A stretch of DNA of 64,000 nucleotides from Thalassobius sp034670005 (GCF_034670005.1 NZ_JAXMOH010000008.1:1-64000); one strand, 5' to 3'; shown: positions 26,138 through 35,226, numbered from the stretch's first letter. Numbers and translations are program-made. Notes: generated by a model from the letters alone, not told the origin.

Positions 26138-27298
26138 TCAGGCCGATTTGAAGCGGGCCATCAGTTCGGCCCGGTTCGGGTCGGTCAGCGTCACGGCCGC
26201 GCCGAATTCCAGCGCGCTCAGCAGTTCTTGCGCCGGGTAGAGGATCGGGTCGTTAAGCAGTTCCTCGGGCAGCAGCGCATTTGTATGCGCATCCGCCGAC
26301 GGGTAGCCGTGTGCCAGAACCTCCTTGGCGTTGACCTGCGGATCGAGCAAGAAATTGATCAGCGCGTAGCCTGCGGCCCGGTGCGGGGCACCCTTGGGAA
26401 CGGCGTAGTAGTCGCTCCAGATTTCGCCACCTTCCTTACCCAGGACATAGATGATTTCGGGCATGTCGTTGTTCAGCTGCTTGCCGTCGCCGGTCCAAGC
26501 CATTGACATCCACGCATCGCCATTGCGCATCGCCGGCTGGTAGTCCGACGAGATAGCGAACAGATGCGGCTTGCATTCGATCAGCAGCTTCTCGGCGTCG
26601 GCCAGTTCCTTCTCGTCCACCGAGTTGAAGGAATAACCGAAATATTTCAGAGCGTTGCCGATGGTGGTCAGCTGGTAGTCATGCACCATGGTACGGCCGG
26701 AGAATTCATTCTTGGTCATGTCGAAGAACTGCTTCCAGCTGTCGACCTTCACACCGTTGGTATGCTTGGTGTTGAGAACGAAACCGGTGGTGCCCCAGTC
26801 CTTCGGTACCGCGTAGAGCTTGCCGTCGACCGATCCGGCTTCGGAGAAGCGCGGGTCATAGGCATTGGGGTCATAGTTCGGGATCAGCGAGGTATCGAGC
26901 GGTTCGATCAAGTCTTCGCCGACATAGGTGGTGATGGTGTAGTTGGTGGGCACGAAAACGTCCCAGCCTGTCGCGCCGGCCTGCAGCTTGGCCAGCATTT
27001 CCTCGTTCGATCCGAAGGCGTTGATCTGCACATAGGCGCCGGTGGCTTCGGTGAAGGCCTCGAAGTTGGCCATGTCGTGGTAGTTCGGCCAGGTTGCAAG
27101 AACCACGCGGTCGCCGATATCGCCGGCGGCGAAGGCCGGGCGCGGGCGCAGGCCGGGCACGGCAGCGCCCATCACGGCGCTGGCCATCCCGAGACCGGTC
27201 ACGCCAAGGAAGTGACGGCGGCTGACCGACCCTTTCTTGTAGCGGTAAAGTTCTTCCATGAACTTTTTCTTGGTGATTGGTGTGTCGTCGCGTTGCAT
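26138..27298 (-). CDS. Periplasmic substrate-binding protein, PotD-type, Tat-exported (second system)
   Basis: 386 residues. A long charged N-region precedes a twin-arginine motif (VSRRHFLGV, Arg27-Arg28), a hydrophobic core and a likely cleavage site near PAFA. The mature part has the PotD-like opening VVLATWPNYHD. ATG 27298 follows GGGAGT. Its order in the operon (after the ATPase, before the permeases) differs from that of the first system, so the two importers were not recently duplicated as a block. Confidence 0.9.
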   Translation of the reverse strand: MQRDDTPITKKKFMEELYRYKKGSVSRRHFLGVTGLGMASAVMGAAVPGLRPRPAFAAGDIGDRVVLATWPNYHDMANFEAFTEATGAYVQINAFGSNEEMLAKLQAGATGWDVFVPTNYTITTYVGEDLIEPLDTSLIPNYDPNAYDPRFSEAGSVDGKLYAVPKDWGTTGFVLNTKHTNGVKVDSWKQFFDMTKNEFSGRTMVHDYQLTTIGNALKYFGYSFNSVDEKELADAEKLLIECKPHLFAISSDYQPAMRNGDAWMSMAWTGDGKQLNNDMPEIIYVLGKEGGEIWSDYYAVPKGAPHRAAGYALINFLLDPQVNAKEVLAHGYPSADAHTNALLPEELLNDPILYPAQELLSALEFGAAVTLTDPNRAELMARFKSA

Positions 27299-27331
27299 TT
27301 GGATACTCCCTGTGAAGAGTTTTCGTAGGCT

Positions 27332-28489
27332 TTAGTTATTTTCCAGAACGAGCGCCGCGTCGGCATCCCAGGATGCCTGCAGCACATCGCCCGTATTGAA
27401 CGGCCCTTCGTTCAATTCCGCGAGCCTGGGCGCCAGCACCAGGAAATCTCCCAGCCTGTCATGGCGCACCAGGTATTCCGTATGTTCGCCCAGGAAGATC
27501 CGGTTCAGCACCGTCACCGGAAGGCTACCTTCGCTGGCCTTGGTGCTGAGGCGGATCTGTTCGGGGCGGACGCTGACCGTGACGTCCTGGCCGGGGCGCA
27601 GATCGTGCACCGCCGCACCGGTCACGTCCTGACCGTTGCTCAGGGTGACGATCGCGACCGATCCGGACACATTCGCCACCTTGCCGTCGAAGAAATTGGT
27701 CGATCCCACGAAACCCGCCACATAGCGGTTGCGCGGCCGGTCATAGAGTTCCTGCGGCGATCCGATCTGTTCGATCTTGCCTGCCCGCATGATGCAGACC
27801 CGGTCGCTCATCGACAGGGCTTCTTCCTGGTCGTGGGTGACCAGGATGAAGGTGATGCCAAGGCTGCGCTGGATGTTCTGCAGTTCGATCTGCATGTCCT
27901 TGCGCAGCTTGCGGTCAAGCGCCGCCAGCGGTTCGTCGAGAAGCAGCAGTTTGGGTTCGTTCACCACCGCGCGGGCCAGCGCGACGCGCTGTTGCTGGCC
28001 GCCCGACATTTCCCAGATGCGGCGGTCTTCGAATCCCTGCAACTGCACCAGGTCCAGCGCATTGGCGACCTTTTCGGCGATGTCGGCCTTGGGCAGGCGC
28101 GGGCGGCGCTGTTTCAAGCCATAGCCGATATTCTGCGCGACGGTCAGGTGCGGGAACAGCGCGTAATGCTGGAACACCATGTTCACCGGACGCAGATGCG
28201 CGTCGAGCTTGTTTACCACGTCGCCGTCGATCAGCACCTCGCCATCGGTGGGCGCCTCGAACCCCGCCAGCATCCGCAACGCGGTGGTCTTGCCGCAGCC
28301 CGAGGGGCCGAGGAAGGAGAGGAATTCGCCCTCTGCGATCGACAGGTTCAGATCGTCGGCCGCCAACACGTCGCCGAAGCGTTTCGACACGCCCCGCAGC
28401 TCGGCGATGATTTTCCCGCCGCCCGTTTCGCGGCCCGGGGTATATTCACCCTTGTCCATTTTCTTGATTGTTTCCCTGTTGGGTGGCAT
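27332..28489 (-). CDS. ABC transporter ATP-binding subunit, PotA-type (second system)
   Basis: 385 residues if started at ATG 28489. Walker A is GPSGCGKTT, the signature MSGGQQQRVALARA, Walker B LLLLDEP, and a TOBE-like C terminus is present. An alternative ATG at 28459 has a better ribosome binding site (GGGAAAC), so the first ten residues are uncertain. A longer reading to 28666 would cross the divergent promoter region and into the LuxR gene, and is rejected. It is the first gene of the leftward operon ending with the dehydrogenase at 21096. Confidence 0.9.
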   Translation of the reverse strand: MPPNRETIKKMDKGEYTPGRETGGGKIIAELRGVSKRFGDVLAADDLNLSIAEGEFLSFLGPSGCGKTTALRMLAGFEAPTDGEVLIDGDVVNKLDAHLRPVNMVFQHYALFPHLTVAQNIGYGLKQRRPRLPKADIAEKVANALDLVQLQGFEDRRIWEMSGGQQQRVALARAVVNEPKLLLLDEPLAALDRKLRKDMQIELQNIQRSLGITFILVTHDQEEALSMSDRVCIMRAGKIEQIGSPQELYDRPRNRYVAGFVGSTNFFDGKVANVSGSVAIVTLSNGQDVTGAAVHDLRPGQDVTVSVRPEQIRLSTKASEGSLPVTVLNRIFLGEHTEYLVRHDRLGDFLVLAPRLAELNEGPFNTGDVLQASWDADAALVLENN

Positions 28490-28589
28490 ATCATCTGTTT
28501 TGGAAAAATCGTAAGAAAATCCAGATTTGTTGTATATACCACGAATTAGGTAGTTCTTTTTTGATAGCTGGGATGGAGGGAGGATCGCA

Positions 28590-29381
28590 GTGACCACTTG
28601 GGCCGAGGCGACCGGCGAATTGATATCGGCAATCGGAACCGATGACTTCGCGGCAAAACTTTCCAATGCTTTGAAAGGGATAGCGCCTTTCGACTACACG
28701 GTCGTTTTCGGCTATCTCGGGTCCGCCCGGCCGCTGGACCTGTATGACGACTTCCCGCGCGGCAAGCGGCGGGTGTTCGTCGAGGATTACCAGGAAGGGC
28801 CTTATCTTCTCGATCCGTTTTACCTGGCCAGCAGCGAACCGGTGGATTCGGGGCTGTACCGGCTGCGCGATCTGGCGCCGGACCGGTTCTATCAAGGCGA
28901 ATATTTCCGCAATTATTACGTCCAGACCGGGCTGGCCGAAGAAATCGGATTTTTCATCAACCTGCCCGGCGGCGCAGTGGTAGTCGTATCGCTGATGCGG
29001 GCCGAAAAGGCGTTTACGGCCAAGGAAGTCCGCGAATTGCGGGCCTATTGGCCGGTGGTGGATGCCGCCTGCGGCAAGCATTGGCGCGGTCTTGCCGAAG
29101 ATTTCGGCGTCACCGGCAGCACGACGACGGAAAACGGCCTGCACAAGAGCCTCGAACTGGCGTTTCAGACCTTCGGCAAGGGCGTGTTGACCCCGCGCGA
29201 ACGCGAAGTGGTCGAATTCACCCTGAAGGGCCATTCCGCTGAGGCAGTCGGCCGCATCCTCGAAATCGCCCCCGGCACGGTGCGGATTCACCGGCGCAAC
29301 ATCTATTCCAAGCTGCAGATCCGGTCGCAGGGCGAATTGTTTTCCGAATTCATCGACACGCTGCTGCAAACCCCGGCCTGA
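28590..29381 (+). CDS. LuxR-type transcriptional regulator
   Basis: 263 residues. The C-terminal GerE helix-turn-helix (about 196-255) reads LTPREREVVEFTLKGHS...IAPGTVRIHRRNIYSKL. The N-terminal 190 residues do not show a recognisable autoinducer-binding or receiver domain, so the signal is unknown. It starts at GTG 28590 behind GGAGGGAGGA and is divergent from the second Pot-type operon with only 100 bases between the starts, which makes it the natural candidate regulator of that operon. Confidence 0.85.
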   Translation: MTTWAEATGELISAIGTDDFAAKLSNALKGIAPFDYTVVFGYLGSARPLDLYDDFPRGKRRVFVEDYQEGPYLLDPFYLASSEPVDSGLYRLRDLAPDRFYQGEYFRNYYVQTGLAEEIGFFINLPGGAVVVVSLMRAEKAFTAKEVRELRAYWPVVDAACGKHWRGLAEDFGVTGSTTTENGLHKSLELAFQTFGKGVLTPREREVVEFTLKGHSAEAVGRILEIAPGTVRIHRRNIYSKLQIRSQGELFSEFIDTLLQTPA

Positions 29382-29409
29382 TCCGGGCGCAAATCGGCGC
29401 GTTCCGGGC

Positions 29410-30393
29410 TCAGGCAACCTGCAGCCCCAGATGCATCTTGCGTTTGCGGAAGGCCGTTGGCGACACGCCGCAGCGGGCCTTGAAGTGTTTTGCCAAGTGG
29501 CCGGTATCGGTGAAACCGCAACTCAGCGCCACCTCGATCAGCGGCAGGTCCGTGGTGTCGATCAGCCTCAGCGCCTTGTCGAGCCGCATGTTGACCAGGA
29601 ACTGGTAGGGCGTGGTGTCGAAAACCTTGCGAAATTTCCGTTCCAGCGCCTTCGGGCTTATCCCCACCAGCCGCGGTAGGTCGGCGATGCTCAGATCGGT
29701 GTCGAGGTTCTGCTCCATCACCCTGATCGCCGCTTTGAGCGCCTTGTCGGTCGGGCCGAGAGAGGCCGAGCGCGGGCTGAGCTGCAGCATGTCGCCGGGG
29801 CGGATATTGTCGTGCAGGAAAATTGCCGACACGGTCCTGACGTTCGACGGGGGAACGTGATCGGCAATCAGGTTCAGCATCATGTCCAGCGTCGCCGACA
29901 TACCTGCCGCCGTGATCATCCCGTCATGGTTTTCGATCAGCCGGTCGGAAATGTCGGCCCCGGCCAACTGTTCGACAAGAACCGACTTGTTTTCCCAATG
30001 CGTCGTCATCGGGTAGCTGGCGCTTCGGTACTGGGAGATGAATTCCGCCGCGGCCTCGGACAGCAGGACAACCTTGGCCTTGGCCTGCCGGGACTTTCGG
30101 ATATGCGCGAGGCACGATTTGTCGAGGAACCGCTGCGCGCGATTGCCCGCAACGATCAGGTAATCCGCCCCGGACAGGTCGCAGAAAGCCGTTGCGTTCA
30201 CGCTGATGCCGCCCGCGCCTTCGACCATGCCGCCTTGCGCGGAACAATAGGTCCAGCGAAACACGTCCCTGCCGCTGACCCGGTTGCAGATTCGCAGGAT
30301 GTCGACGATGGAAGCGACTTCCAGCGCGACGAAACCGGGCCGGACGAGTAGGTCGACGCTAATGGGCCTGTCTGGCGAAGTGACTTCGTTCAC
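29410..30393 (-). CDS. GlxA-type AraC-family regulator (GbdR-like)
   Basis: 327 residues. An N-terminal DJ-1/PfpI-like domain (about 10-190) is followed by a double helix-turn-helix AraC domain (about 225-320, with IADLPRLVGISPKALERKFRKVF and ALSCGFTDTGHLAKHFK). This architecture is that of GbdR, CdhR and SouR, which sense glycine betaine, dimethylglycine, carnitine-derived or sarcosine signals, so a methylated-amine ligand is likely here. I start at GTG 30393 because AAGGA stands nine bases before it; the reading extends to 30444 without such support. It converges with the LuxR gene and follows the aldehyde dehydrogenase gene by 82 bases on the same strand. Confidence 0.88.
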   Translation of the reverse strand: MNEVTSPDRPISVDLLVRPGFVALEVASIVDILRICNRVSGRDVFRWTYCSAQGGMVEGAGGISVNATAFCDLSGADYLIVAGNRAQRFLDKSCLAHIRKSRQAKAKVVLLSEAAAEFISQYRSASYPMTTHWENKSVLVEQLAGADISDRLIENHDGMITAAGMSATLDMMLNLIADHVPPSNVRTVSAIFLHDNIRPGDMLQLSPRSASLGPTDKALKAAIRVMEQNLDTDLSIADLPRLVGISPKALERKFRKVFDTTPYQFLVNMRLDKALRLIDTTDLPLIEVALSCGFTDTGHLAKHFKARCGVSPTAFRKRKMHLGLQVA

Positions 30394-30475
30394 CTTGATT
30401 TCCTTTCCGCTGCGCCGCGCGCGGGTCTGGGCCGGCCCCGGCAAAGGACGGCCCTGTTTTAATCCCTGCTCCGGA

Positions 30476-31951
30476 TCAACCGTTGAGGTCGATCCAGATG
30501 GTTTTCAGCTCGGTATATTGCTCATGGGCATGCACGCCGTTGTCGCGCCCGCCGAAGCCCGAGGATTTAAAGCCGCCAAAGGGGGTGGAAATCTCGCCCT
30601 CGGAATAAGCGTTGACGCCCACCGTCCCCGCCTTCAGCGCGCGGGCGTATTTATGCGCCTTGGCGATGTCGCGGGTATAAAGCGTGGCGTCGAGCCCATA
30701 GCTGCTGTCATTGGCCAGCTCGATTGCCTGTTCGTCGCTATCAGCCTTGGTGACGGCTACGACGGGGCCGAAGATTTCTTCCTGGAAGATCACCATGTCG
30801 CGGGTGACTTCGGCAAAGACGGTAGGCTTGTATATCAGGCCTTCGCCCGCTTCGCCGCCGCAGACGACCCGCGCGCCTTGCTTCTTGCCGGTTTCCACCA
30901 GCCCCGACACCTTGGCCATGTGTTCAGAGCTGACCAGCGGGCCGTTCTGCGTCGCCGGGTCCAGCGGATCGCCCACCACCCAGGTCACCGCTTGCTTGGC
31001 CAGTTCCGCGATCAGCGCGTCATAATGCTTGTGATGCACGATGATGCGGCTGTTGGCGGTGCAGTTTTCGCCCATGTTCCAGAAAATCGCCCCGGCCTGG
31101 ATTTCCGCGATGCGCGGGATATCAGTGGCGTCTTCCAGAACCACGGCGGCGCTTTTGCCACCCATTTCAAGGCAGACTTCCTTGGCGTTGCTTTCGGCGG
31201 AATAGATGAGGAATCGCTTGCCCACATCGGTCGATCCGGTGAAGGTCACCGCGTCCACATCCATGTGGCGGCCCAGCGGTTCGCCCACATCGGGCCCCAT
31301 GCCGGTGATGATGTTCAGGACGCCGGGCGGCACCCCGGCCTCCAGCGCCAGTTCGCCCAGCCGCAGCGCGGTCAGGCTGGTCTGCTCGGCGGGCTTGACA
31401 ATCACCGAATTACCGGTGGCCAGTGCCGGGCCGATTTTCCACGCCATCATCATCAGCGGGAAATTCCACGGCAGAACGGCGGCCACCACGCCAATCGGTT
31501 CGCGCACGATGAGCCCCACCGCATCGGGGGCCGAGGGCGCGATCTGATCGTAGAGCTTGTCCTGGGCTTCCGCGTGCCAGCGGATGCAATTGGCGGTTTC
31601 GGGGATGTCGATTTCGACGCAATCGGTGATCGGCTTGCCGGCGTCCAGCGCCTCCATCACCGCAAGTTCGGTGGTGTTTTCGTCGATCAGGTCGGCCAGC
31701 TTCAGCAGGATTGCCTTGCGTGCCGTCGGGTGCAGGCCCGACCAGACACCGCTTTCGAACGCCTTGCGCGCTGAAGCGACGGCGGCCTCGACATCCTCGG
31801 GCCCGCAGGCGGGCACCTTGGCCAGAACCTTGCCGGTGGCCGGGTCTGTGGTTTCGAAGGTTTCACCACTTGCGGCGTCCTGGAAAACGCCGCCGATCAG
31901 CACCTTCTTGGGAAAGGTCAGGCTGGCGGCAATCGCCCTGTAATCGGTCAT
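30476..31951 (-). CDS. Aldehyde dehydrogenase, PuuC/betaine-aldehyde-type
   Basis: 491 residues. The NAD fold carries FTGSTDVGK, the catalytic Glu lies in LEMGGKS, and the nucleophilic Cys is in GENCTANSR near residue 297. The closest pattern known to me is gamma-glutamyl-aminobutyraldehyde/aminoaldehyde dehydrogenase. It may oxidise the aldehyde left after amine oxidation or transamination. ATG 31951 follows AAAGGAGTG, 33 bases after the double-cupin gene, so the two are co-transcribed. Confidence 0.88.
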   Translation of the reverse strand: MTDYRAIAASLTFPKKVLIGGVFQDAASGETFETTDPATGKVLAKVPACGPEDVEAAVASARKAFESGVWSGLHPTARKAILLKLADLIDENTTELAVMEALDAGKPITDCVEIDIPETANCIRWHAEAQDKLYDQIAPSAPDAVGLIVREPIGVVAAVLPWNFPLMMMAWKIGPALATGNSVIVKPAEQTSLTALRLGELALEAGVPPGVLNIITGMGPDVGEPLGRHMDVDAVTFTGSTDVGKRFLIYSAESNAKEVCLEMGGKSAAVVLEDATDIPRIAEIQAGAIFWNMGENCTANSRIIVHHKHYDALIAELAKQAVTWVVGDPLDPATQNGPLVSSEHMAKVSGLVETGKKQGARVVCGGEAGEGLIYKPTVFAEVTRDMVIFQEEIFGPVVAVTKADSDEQAIELANDSSYGLDATLYTRDIAKAHKYARALKAGTVGVNAYSEGEISTPFGGFKSSGFGGRDNGVHAHEQYTELKTIWIDLNG

Positions 31952-31984
31952 GATAGATCACTCCTTTGTTGGCGTTCTCCGCCG

Positions 31985-32740
31985 TCACGCGTTGAGAACC
32001 GCAAAGTATTTCTTTACGTATTTTTTGATTTCCCAGCTGCACACCGTGCCCTTGGGCACGAAGAAACAGTCGCCCGCGCGGAAGGTCTGGGCGCTGCCGT
32101 CCTCTTCTGTGATGGTCACTTCGCCGTCCAGCATCTGGACGAATTCATGCACCGGGAAGGGTTCCATTTCGCTCGCCATCGCGTCGCTGTCCCAGAGACC
32201 CACGGACATATTACCCGCATCGTTGGTGAAAAGGATATTTTCGCGCTGTACTGGCTTGGGACCGGCAATCGTGAAGGGTGCGGTGGTTTCCAGCGGCACC
32301 ATCGGCGCATCCGGGTCCATCACCTGTACGCGGCCTTCCGCCGAGGCGATATCCGGCGTTTCGGCCTTGGGGTCGAGATAGGTGATGAAGAACTTCTTCA
32401 GATACCCGTCCTGTTTCCAGCTGATCGGGATCGCATTGCGGAAACAGGCGCTTTGCCCCTGCTTGACCTCGACCGCGTTGCCGTCGCCGTCGATCATCGC
32501 GAATTCGCCTTCCAGCACCCAGATGAATTCATCGCCCGGATAGGGACCGAAAGCTTCCTGCATCGTGGTGGTGTCCCAGACGCCGACATTCAGCCCCAGC
32601 TCTTCGTCGCTGAAATAGACATGCAAGTGCTGGATCGGCAGCGGTGATTGGAAATCGGCCGGGTCGCATTCCATTTCGTGCATCCCCGTTCCGGGCGGGC
32701 CGTTGCGGTCCAGTCGGATGACTTTCCGAATCTCTGTCAT
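31985..32740 (-). CDS. Double-domain cupin (bicupin)
   Basis: 251 residues with two cupin barrels. Half 1 (about 25-125) contains GDEFIWVLEGEFAMI. Half 2 (about 150-251) contains PVHEFVQMLDGEVTI and GDCFFVPKGTVCSW. The second half resembles the single cupin at 5944-6303. I start at ATG 32740 behind GAGGGGAGGAG; the in-frame stretch up to 32824 enters the regulatory region. It is divergent from dehydrogenase paralogue 3 and shares with it the operator at 32861-32878. The function is not assigned. Confidence 0.78.
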   Translation of the reverse strand: MTEIRKVIRLDRNGPPGTGMHEMECDPADFQSPLPIQHLHVYFSDEELGLNVGVWDTTTMQEAFGPYPGDEFIWVLEGEFAMIDGDGNAVEVKQGQSACFRNAIPISWKQDGYLKKFFITYLDPKAETPDIASAEGRVQVMDPDAPMVPLETTAPFTIAGPKPVQRENILFTNDAGNMSVGLWDSDAMASEMEPFPVHEFVQMLDGEVTITEEDGSAQTFRAGDCFFVPKGTVCSWEIKKYVKKYFAVLNA

Positions 32741-32832
32741 GGTCTCCTCCCCTCGCAAACGCGTGGTTTGCCGTTTTGTTGGATATGAAATGTTGGCACC
32801 CGGCGGCGCGGCACATTTGATCAAATCCTGAC

Positions 32833-32878
32833 TTGACTCGAGACAAAAATCAACACAACGATTGAATGATCATTCAAT
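32833..32878 (+). promoter_or_regulatory. Promoter-operator element, site 2 (TTGACT box plus 18-bp palindrome)
   Basis: TTGACT (32833-32838) is followed after 23 bases by TTGAATG-AT-CATTCAA, which extends to a perfect 18-bp palindrome (32861-32878). The spacer matches that of site 1 at roughly two thirds of positions (shared core ATCAAC). Here the box points toward dehydrogenase paralogue 3, while at site 1 it points to the transporter operon. The palindrome would overlap the start of transcription, as expected for a repressor site. The likely protein is the BetI-like TetR at 10193-10864. Confidence 0.72.
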
Positions 32879-33040
32879 TGAGTGGGTTCGGACGCCAGTT
32901 GTGCCCAATTTTTACGTCTCCAGCGCAGGCGCGCCTCATTGGCGCAGCGTAGGGCGGCAGGACCGGGTTTCACCGTCCAGCCGGTACGTCGCATGGCCTC
33001 TGACCTTCTAAAAACAGATCCGAAAAGCAAAAGGACCGAC

Positions 33041-35098
33041 ATGCCCCGCGATCCCCGTTACGATATCCTGTTCGAGCCCGTGAAGATTGGCCCGGTTACG
33101 ACCAAGAACCGGTTCTACCAGGTGCCTCATTGCAACGGGATGGGCCATCAATACCCCTCCAGCATGGCGGAAATGCGCGCCATGAAGGCCGAGGGCGGCT
33201 GGGGCGTCATCAATACCGAGGAGGTGGAAATCAGCCACACCTCGGAACTCAGCCCGATCCCCGAAGGACGTTTGTGGGATGACAGCGACATTCCGGTTCT
33301 GGCCAAGATGGTCGATAAGATTCATGCGCACGGAGCGCTGGCAGGGATCGAACCGGCGCATCTGGGCGGCGGGGCGTCGAACCTGTACAGCCGCGAAGTT
33401 CCGATGGGCCCCTCGGCGCGGCCGGTCGACCTGATGGACCCGATCCAGGTCCGGGCGATGGACAAGGCCGATATCAAGGCCTTCCGTAAGATGCATGTGG
33501 ACGCCGCCCTGCGGTCGAAGAAAGCGGGGTTCGACATCGTCTATCTTTATGCCGGGCACGACATGACCACCTTCACCCATTTCCTGTCGCGCAGCCGCAA
33601 CGACCGGGGCGACGAATATGGCGGATCGCTGGAAAACCGGGTACGTCTGCTGCGCGAGGTTCTGCAGGACACCAAGGAGGCGATCGGCGGCACCTGCGCG
33701 GTGGCGATCCGGCTGATGGTGGACGAATTGCGCGGGTCCGGCGGGCTGACCTGCGAAGGCGAGGGGCGCGATATCGTCGAAATGCTGGCCGACCTGCCCG
33801 ACCTGTGGGACGTGAACATCAGCGACTGGGCCAATGACAGCGCGCCGTCGCGTTTCACCGAACAGGGGTTCCAGGACAGCTATGTGTCCTTCGTCAAGAA
33901 GGTGACGAACAAGCCTGTGGTGGGCGTGGGCCGCTACACTTCGCCCGACGCGATGGTATCGCTGATCAAGAGCGGTGCGCTGGACCTGATTGGCGCGGCG
34001 CGGCCGTCGATCGCCGACCCGTTCCTGCCCAAGAAGGTCGAGGAAGGCCGGATCGAGGACATCCGCGAATGCATCGGCTGCAACATGTGCGTCACCGGCG
34101 ATTACCTCGCCGTGCCGATGCGCTGCACCCAGAACCCGACCATGGGCGAGGAATGGCGGCGCGGCTGGCACCCGGAAAAGATCAAGGAAAAGACCGCTGA
34201 CGAAAGCGTGCTGATCGTCGGCGCCGGCCCCTCGGGATTGGAAGCCGCCCGCGCTCTGGGCCAGCGCGGATATGACGTGACGCTGGCCGAGGCGGGAACC
34301 GAAGCCGGGGGGCGGGTAGCGGTCGAAGGCCGCCTGCCGGGCCTGTCCGAATGGCGGCGGGTGGCGGATTACCGACAGTACCAGATTAGCCAGATGCCTA
34401 ATGTCGAGCTGTTCTTTGACAGCCGCCTGACGGCCGAACAGGTGCTGGAATTCGACGCGGATCACGTGGTGATCGCCACCGGGTCGAAATGGGTGCGCAG
34501 CGGCATCGGGCGCGCCAACCGGCAACCGATCCCGACCTATGACAGCGCGACGGTGCTGACCCCGGACGAGATTTCGGCAGGTCAGCGGCCCGAAAAGGGC
34601 CCCGTCGTGGTATTCGATGACGACCATTACTACATGGGCGGGCTGATGGCCGAAAAGCTGCGGCTTGAAGGATTCGACGTGACTTATGTCACTCCCGCTG
34701 TCGATGTGTCGCACTGGACCCACAACACGATGGAGCAGGGCCGGATTCAGACCCGCCTGATCGAGCTGGGTGTCAAGATCGTGCCGCTGCACAACCTTGC
34801 CGCCATTCAATCAGACCGGGTTAAACTATCCTGTGTTTTCACCGACAAGGTACATGCCCTGCCGTGCAATGCAGTGGTAATGGTGACCATGCGCGAAGCC
34901 GTGGACGGGCTGTATCACGACTTGACGGCAGATGGCGTGTCGGGCCCGAAATCGGTTACCCGGATCGGCGATTGCTTGGCCCCGGGTACGATCGCCGCCG
35001 CCGTCTATGCCGGGCACCGTTATGCACGCGAACTGGGCGAACCGGTTACCGAGGGTGTGCCGTTCCGGCGCGAACTGCCCGCTTTGTCGAACGATTGA
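33041..35098 (+). CDS. Trimethylamine dehydrogenase-like flavoprotein, paralogue 3
   Basis: 685 residues. Cys31 (PHCNG) is the expected 6-S-cysteinyl-FMN site, the cluster cysteines are C-x2-C-x2-C-x11-C (ECIGCNMC...RC), and the C terminus carries VGAGPSGLEAARA. Position 61 in the substrate cage is Glu, the W-x-x-D motif is kept (DWAND) and the third cage Trp is Asp. It is closer to paralogue 2 than to paralogue 1 by these motifs. ATG 33041 follows AAAAGGA; a reading that begins at 32882 would cover the operator flank. Downstream lie a decayed SMR copy and recombinase-like debris. Confidence 0.88.
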   Translation: MPRDPRYDILFEPVKIGPVTTKNRFYQVPHCNGMGHQYPSSMAEMRAMKAEGGWGVINTEEVEISHTSELSPIPEGRLWDDSDIPVLAKMVDKIHAHGALAGIEPAHLGGGASNLYSREVPMGPSARPVDLMDPIQVRAMDKADIKAFRKMHVDAALRSKKAGFDIVYLYAGHDMTTFTHFLSRSRNDRGDEYGGSLENRVRLLREVLQDTKEAIGGTCAVAIRLMVDELRGSGGLTCEGEGRDIVEMLADLPDLWDVNISDWANDSAPSRFTEQGFQDSYVSFVKKVTNKPVVGVGRYTSPDAMVSLIKSGALDLIGAARPSIADPFLPKKVEEGRIEDIRECIGCNMCVTGDYLAVPMRCTQNPTMGEEWRRGWHPEKIKEKTADESVLIVGAGPSGLEAARALGQRGYDVTLAEAGTEAGGRVAVEGRLPGLSEWRRVADYRQYQISQMPNVELFFDSRLTAEQVLEFDADHVVIATGSKWVRSGIGRANRQPIPTYDSATVLTPDEISAGQRPEKGPVVVFDDDHYYMGGLMAEKLRLEGFDVTYVTPAVDVSHWTHNTMEQGRIQTRLIELGVKIVPLHNLAAIQSDRVKLSCVFTDKVHALPCNAVVMVTMREAVDGLYHDLTADGVSGPKSVTRIGDCLAPGTIAAAVYAGHRYARELGEPVTEGVPFRRELPALSND

Positions 35099-35119
35099 TC
35101 CGCAGGAAAGGAATGAAAA

Positions 35120-35197
35120 ATGGCCCGCGACCCAAAGGATATACGCAAACCCTTGTTGGTATTGGGAAGGATCATGGTGCTGACTCTCAGATCGTGA
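35120..35197 (+). pseudogene. Possible 5' stub of a fourth dehydrogenase gene
   Basis: AGGAAAGGA precedes an ATG that opens with MARDPKDI, nearly the same as the first residues of the three dehydrogenases (MARDPRYDI and similar). After about 12 codons the sequence enters the recombinase-like repeat at 35155 and stops at 35197. I read it as the start of another dehydrogenase gene cut off by insertion or deletion. The match is short, so chance cannot be ruled out. Confidence 0.35.
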
Positions 35198-35226
35198 GCA
35201 AAGTGAATGATCGCATCCAATGCGAA
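35155..35226 (+). repeat. 72-base repeat shared with the recombinase locus (copy 1)
   Basis: By hand alignment, 59 of 72 bases match 39972-40043 without gaps, the first 19 perfectly. Both copies can be read in the same frame, giving VGIGKD-x3-DSQ and KVNDRI, so this is probably a coding remnant of the tyrosine recombinase N-terminal region. Similarity stops abruptly at the same left edge in both copies, which suggests an element boundary. Confidence 0.6.

Noticed and set aside
27461..28549. 362-codon plus-strand frame over the second ATPase gene
   Set aside because: Antisense of Walker and signature motifs; no independent support.
33008..34810. 600-codon minus-strand frame over dehydrogenase paralogue 3
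   Set aside because: Antisense shadow; the plus strand has conserved cofactor motifs throughout.
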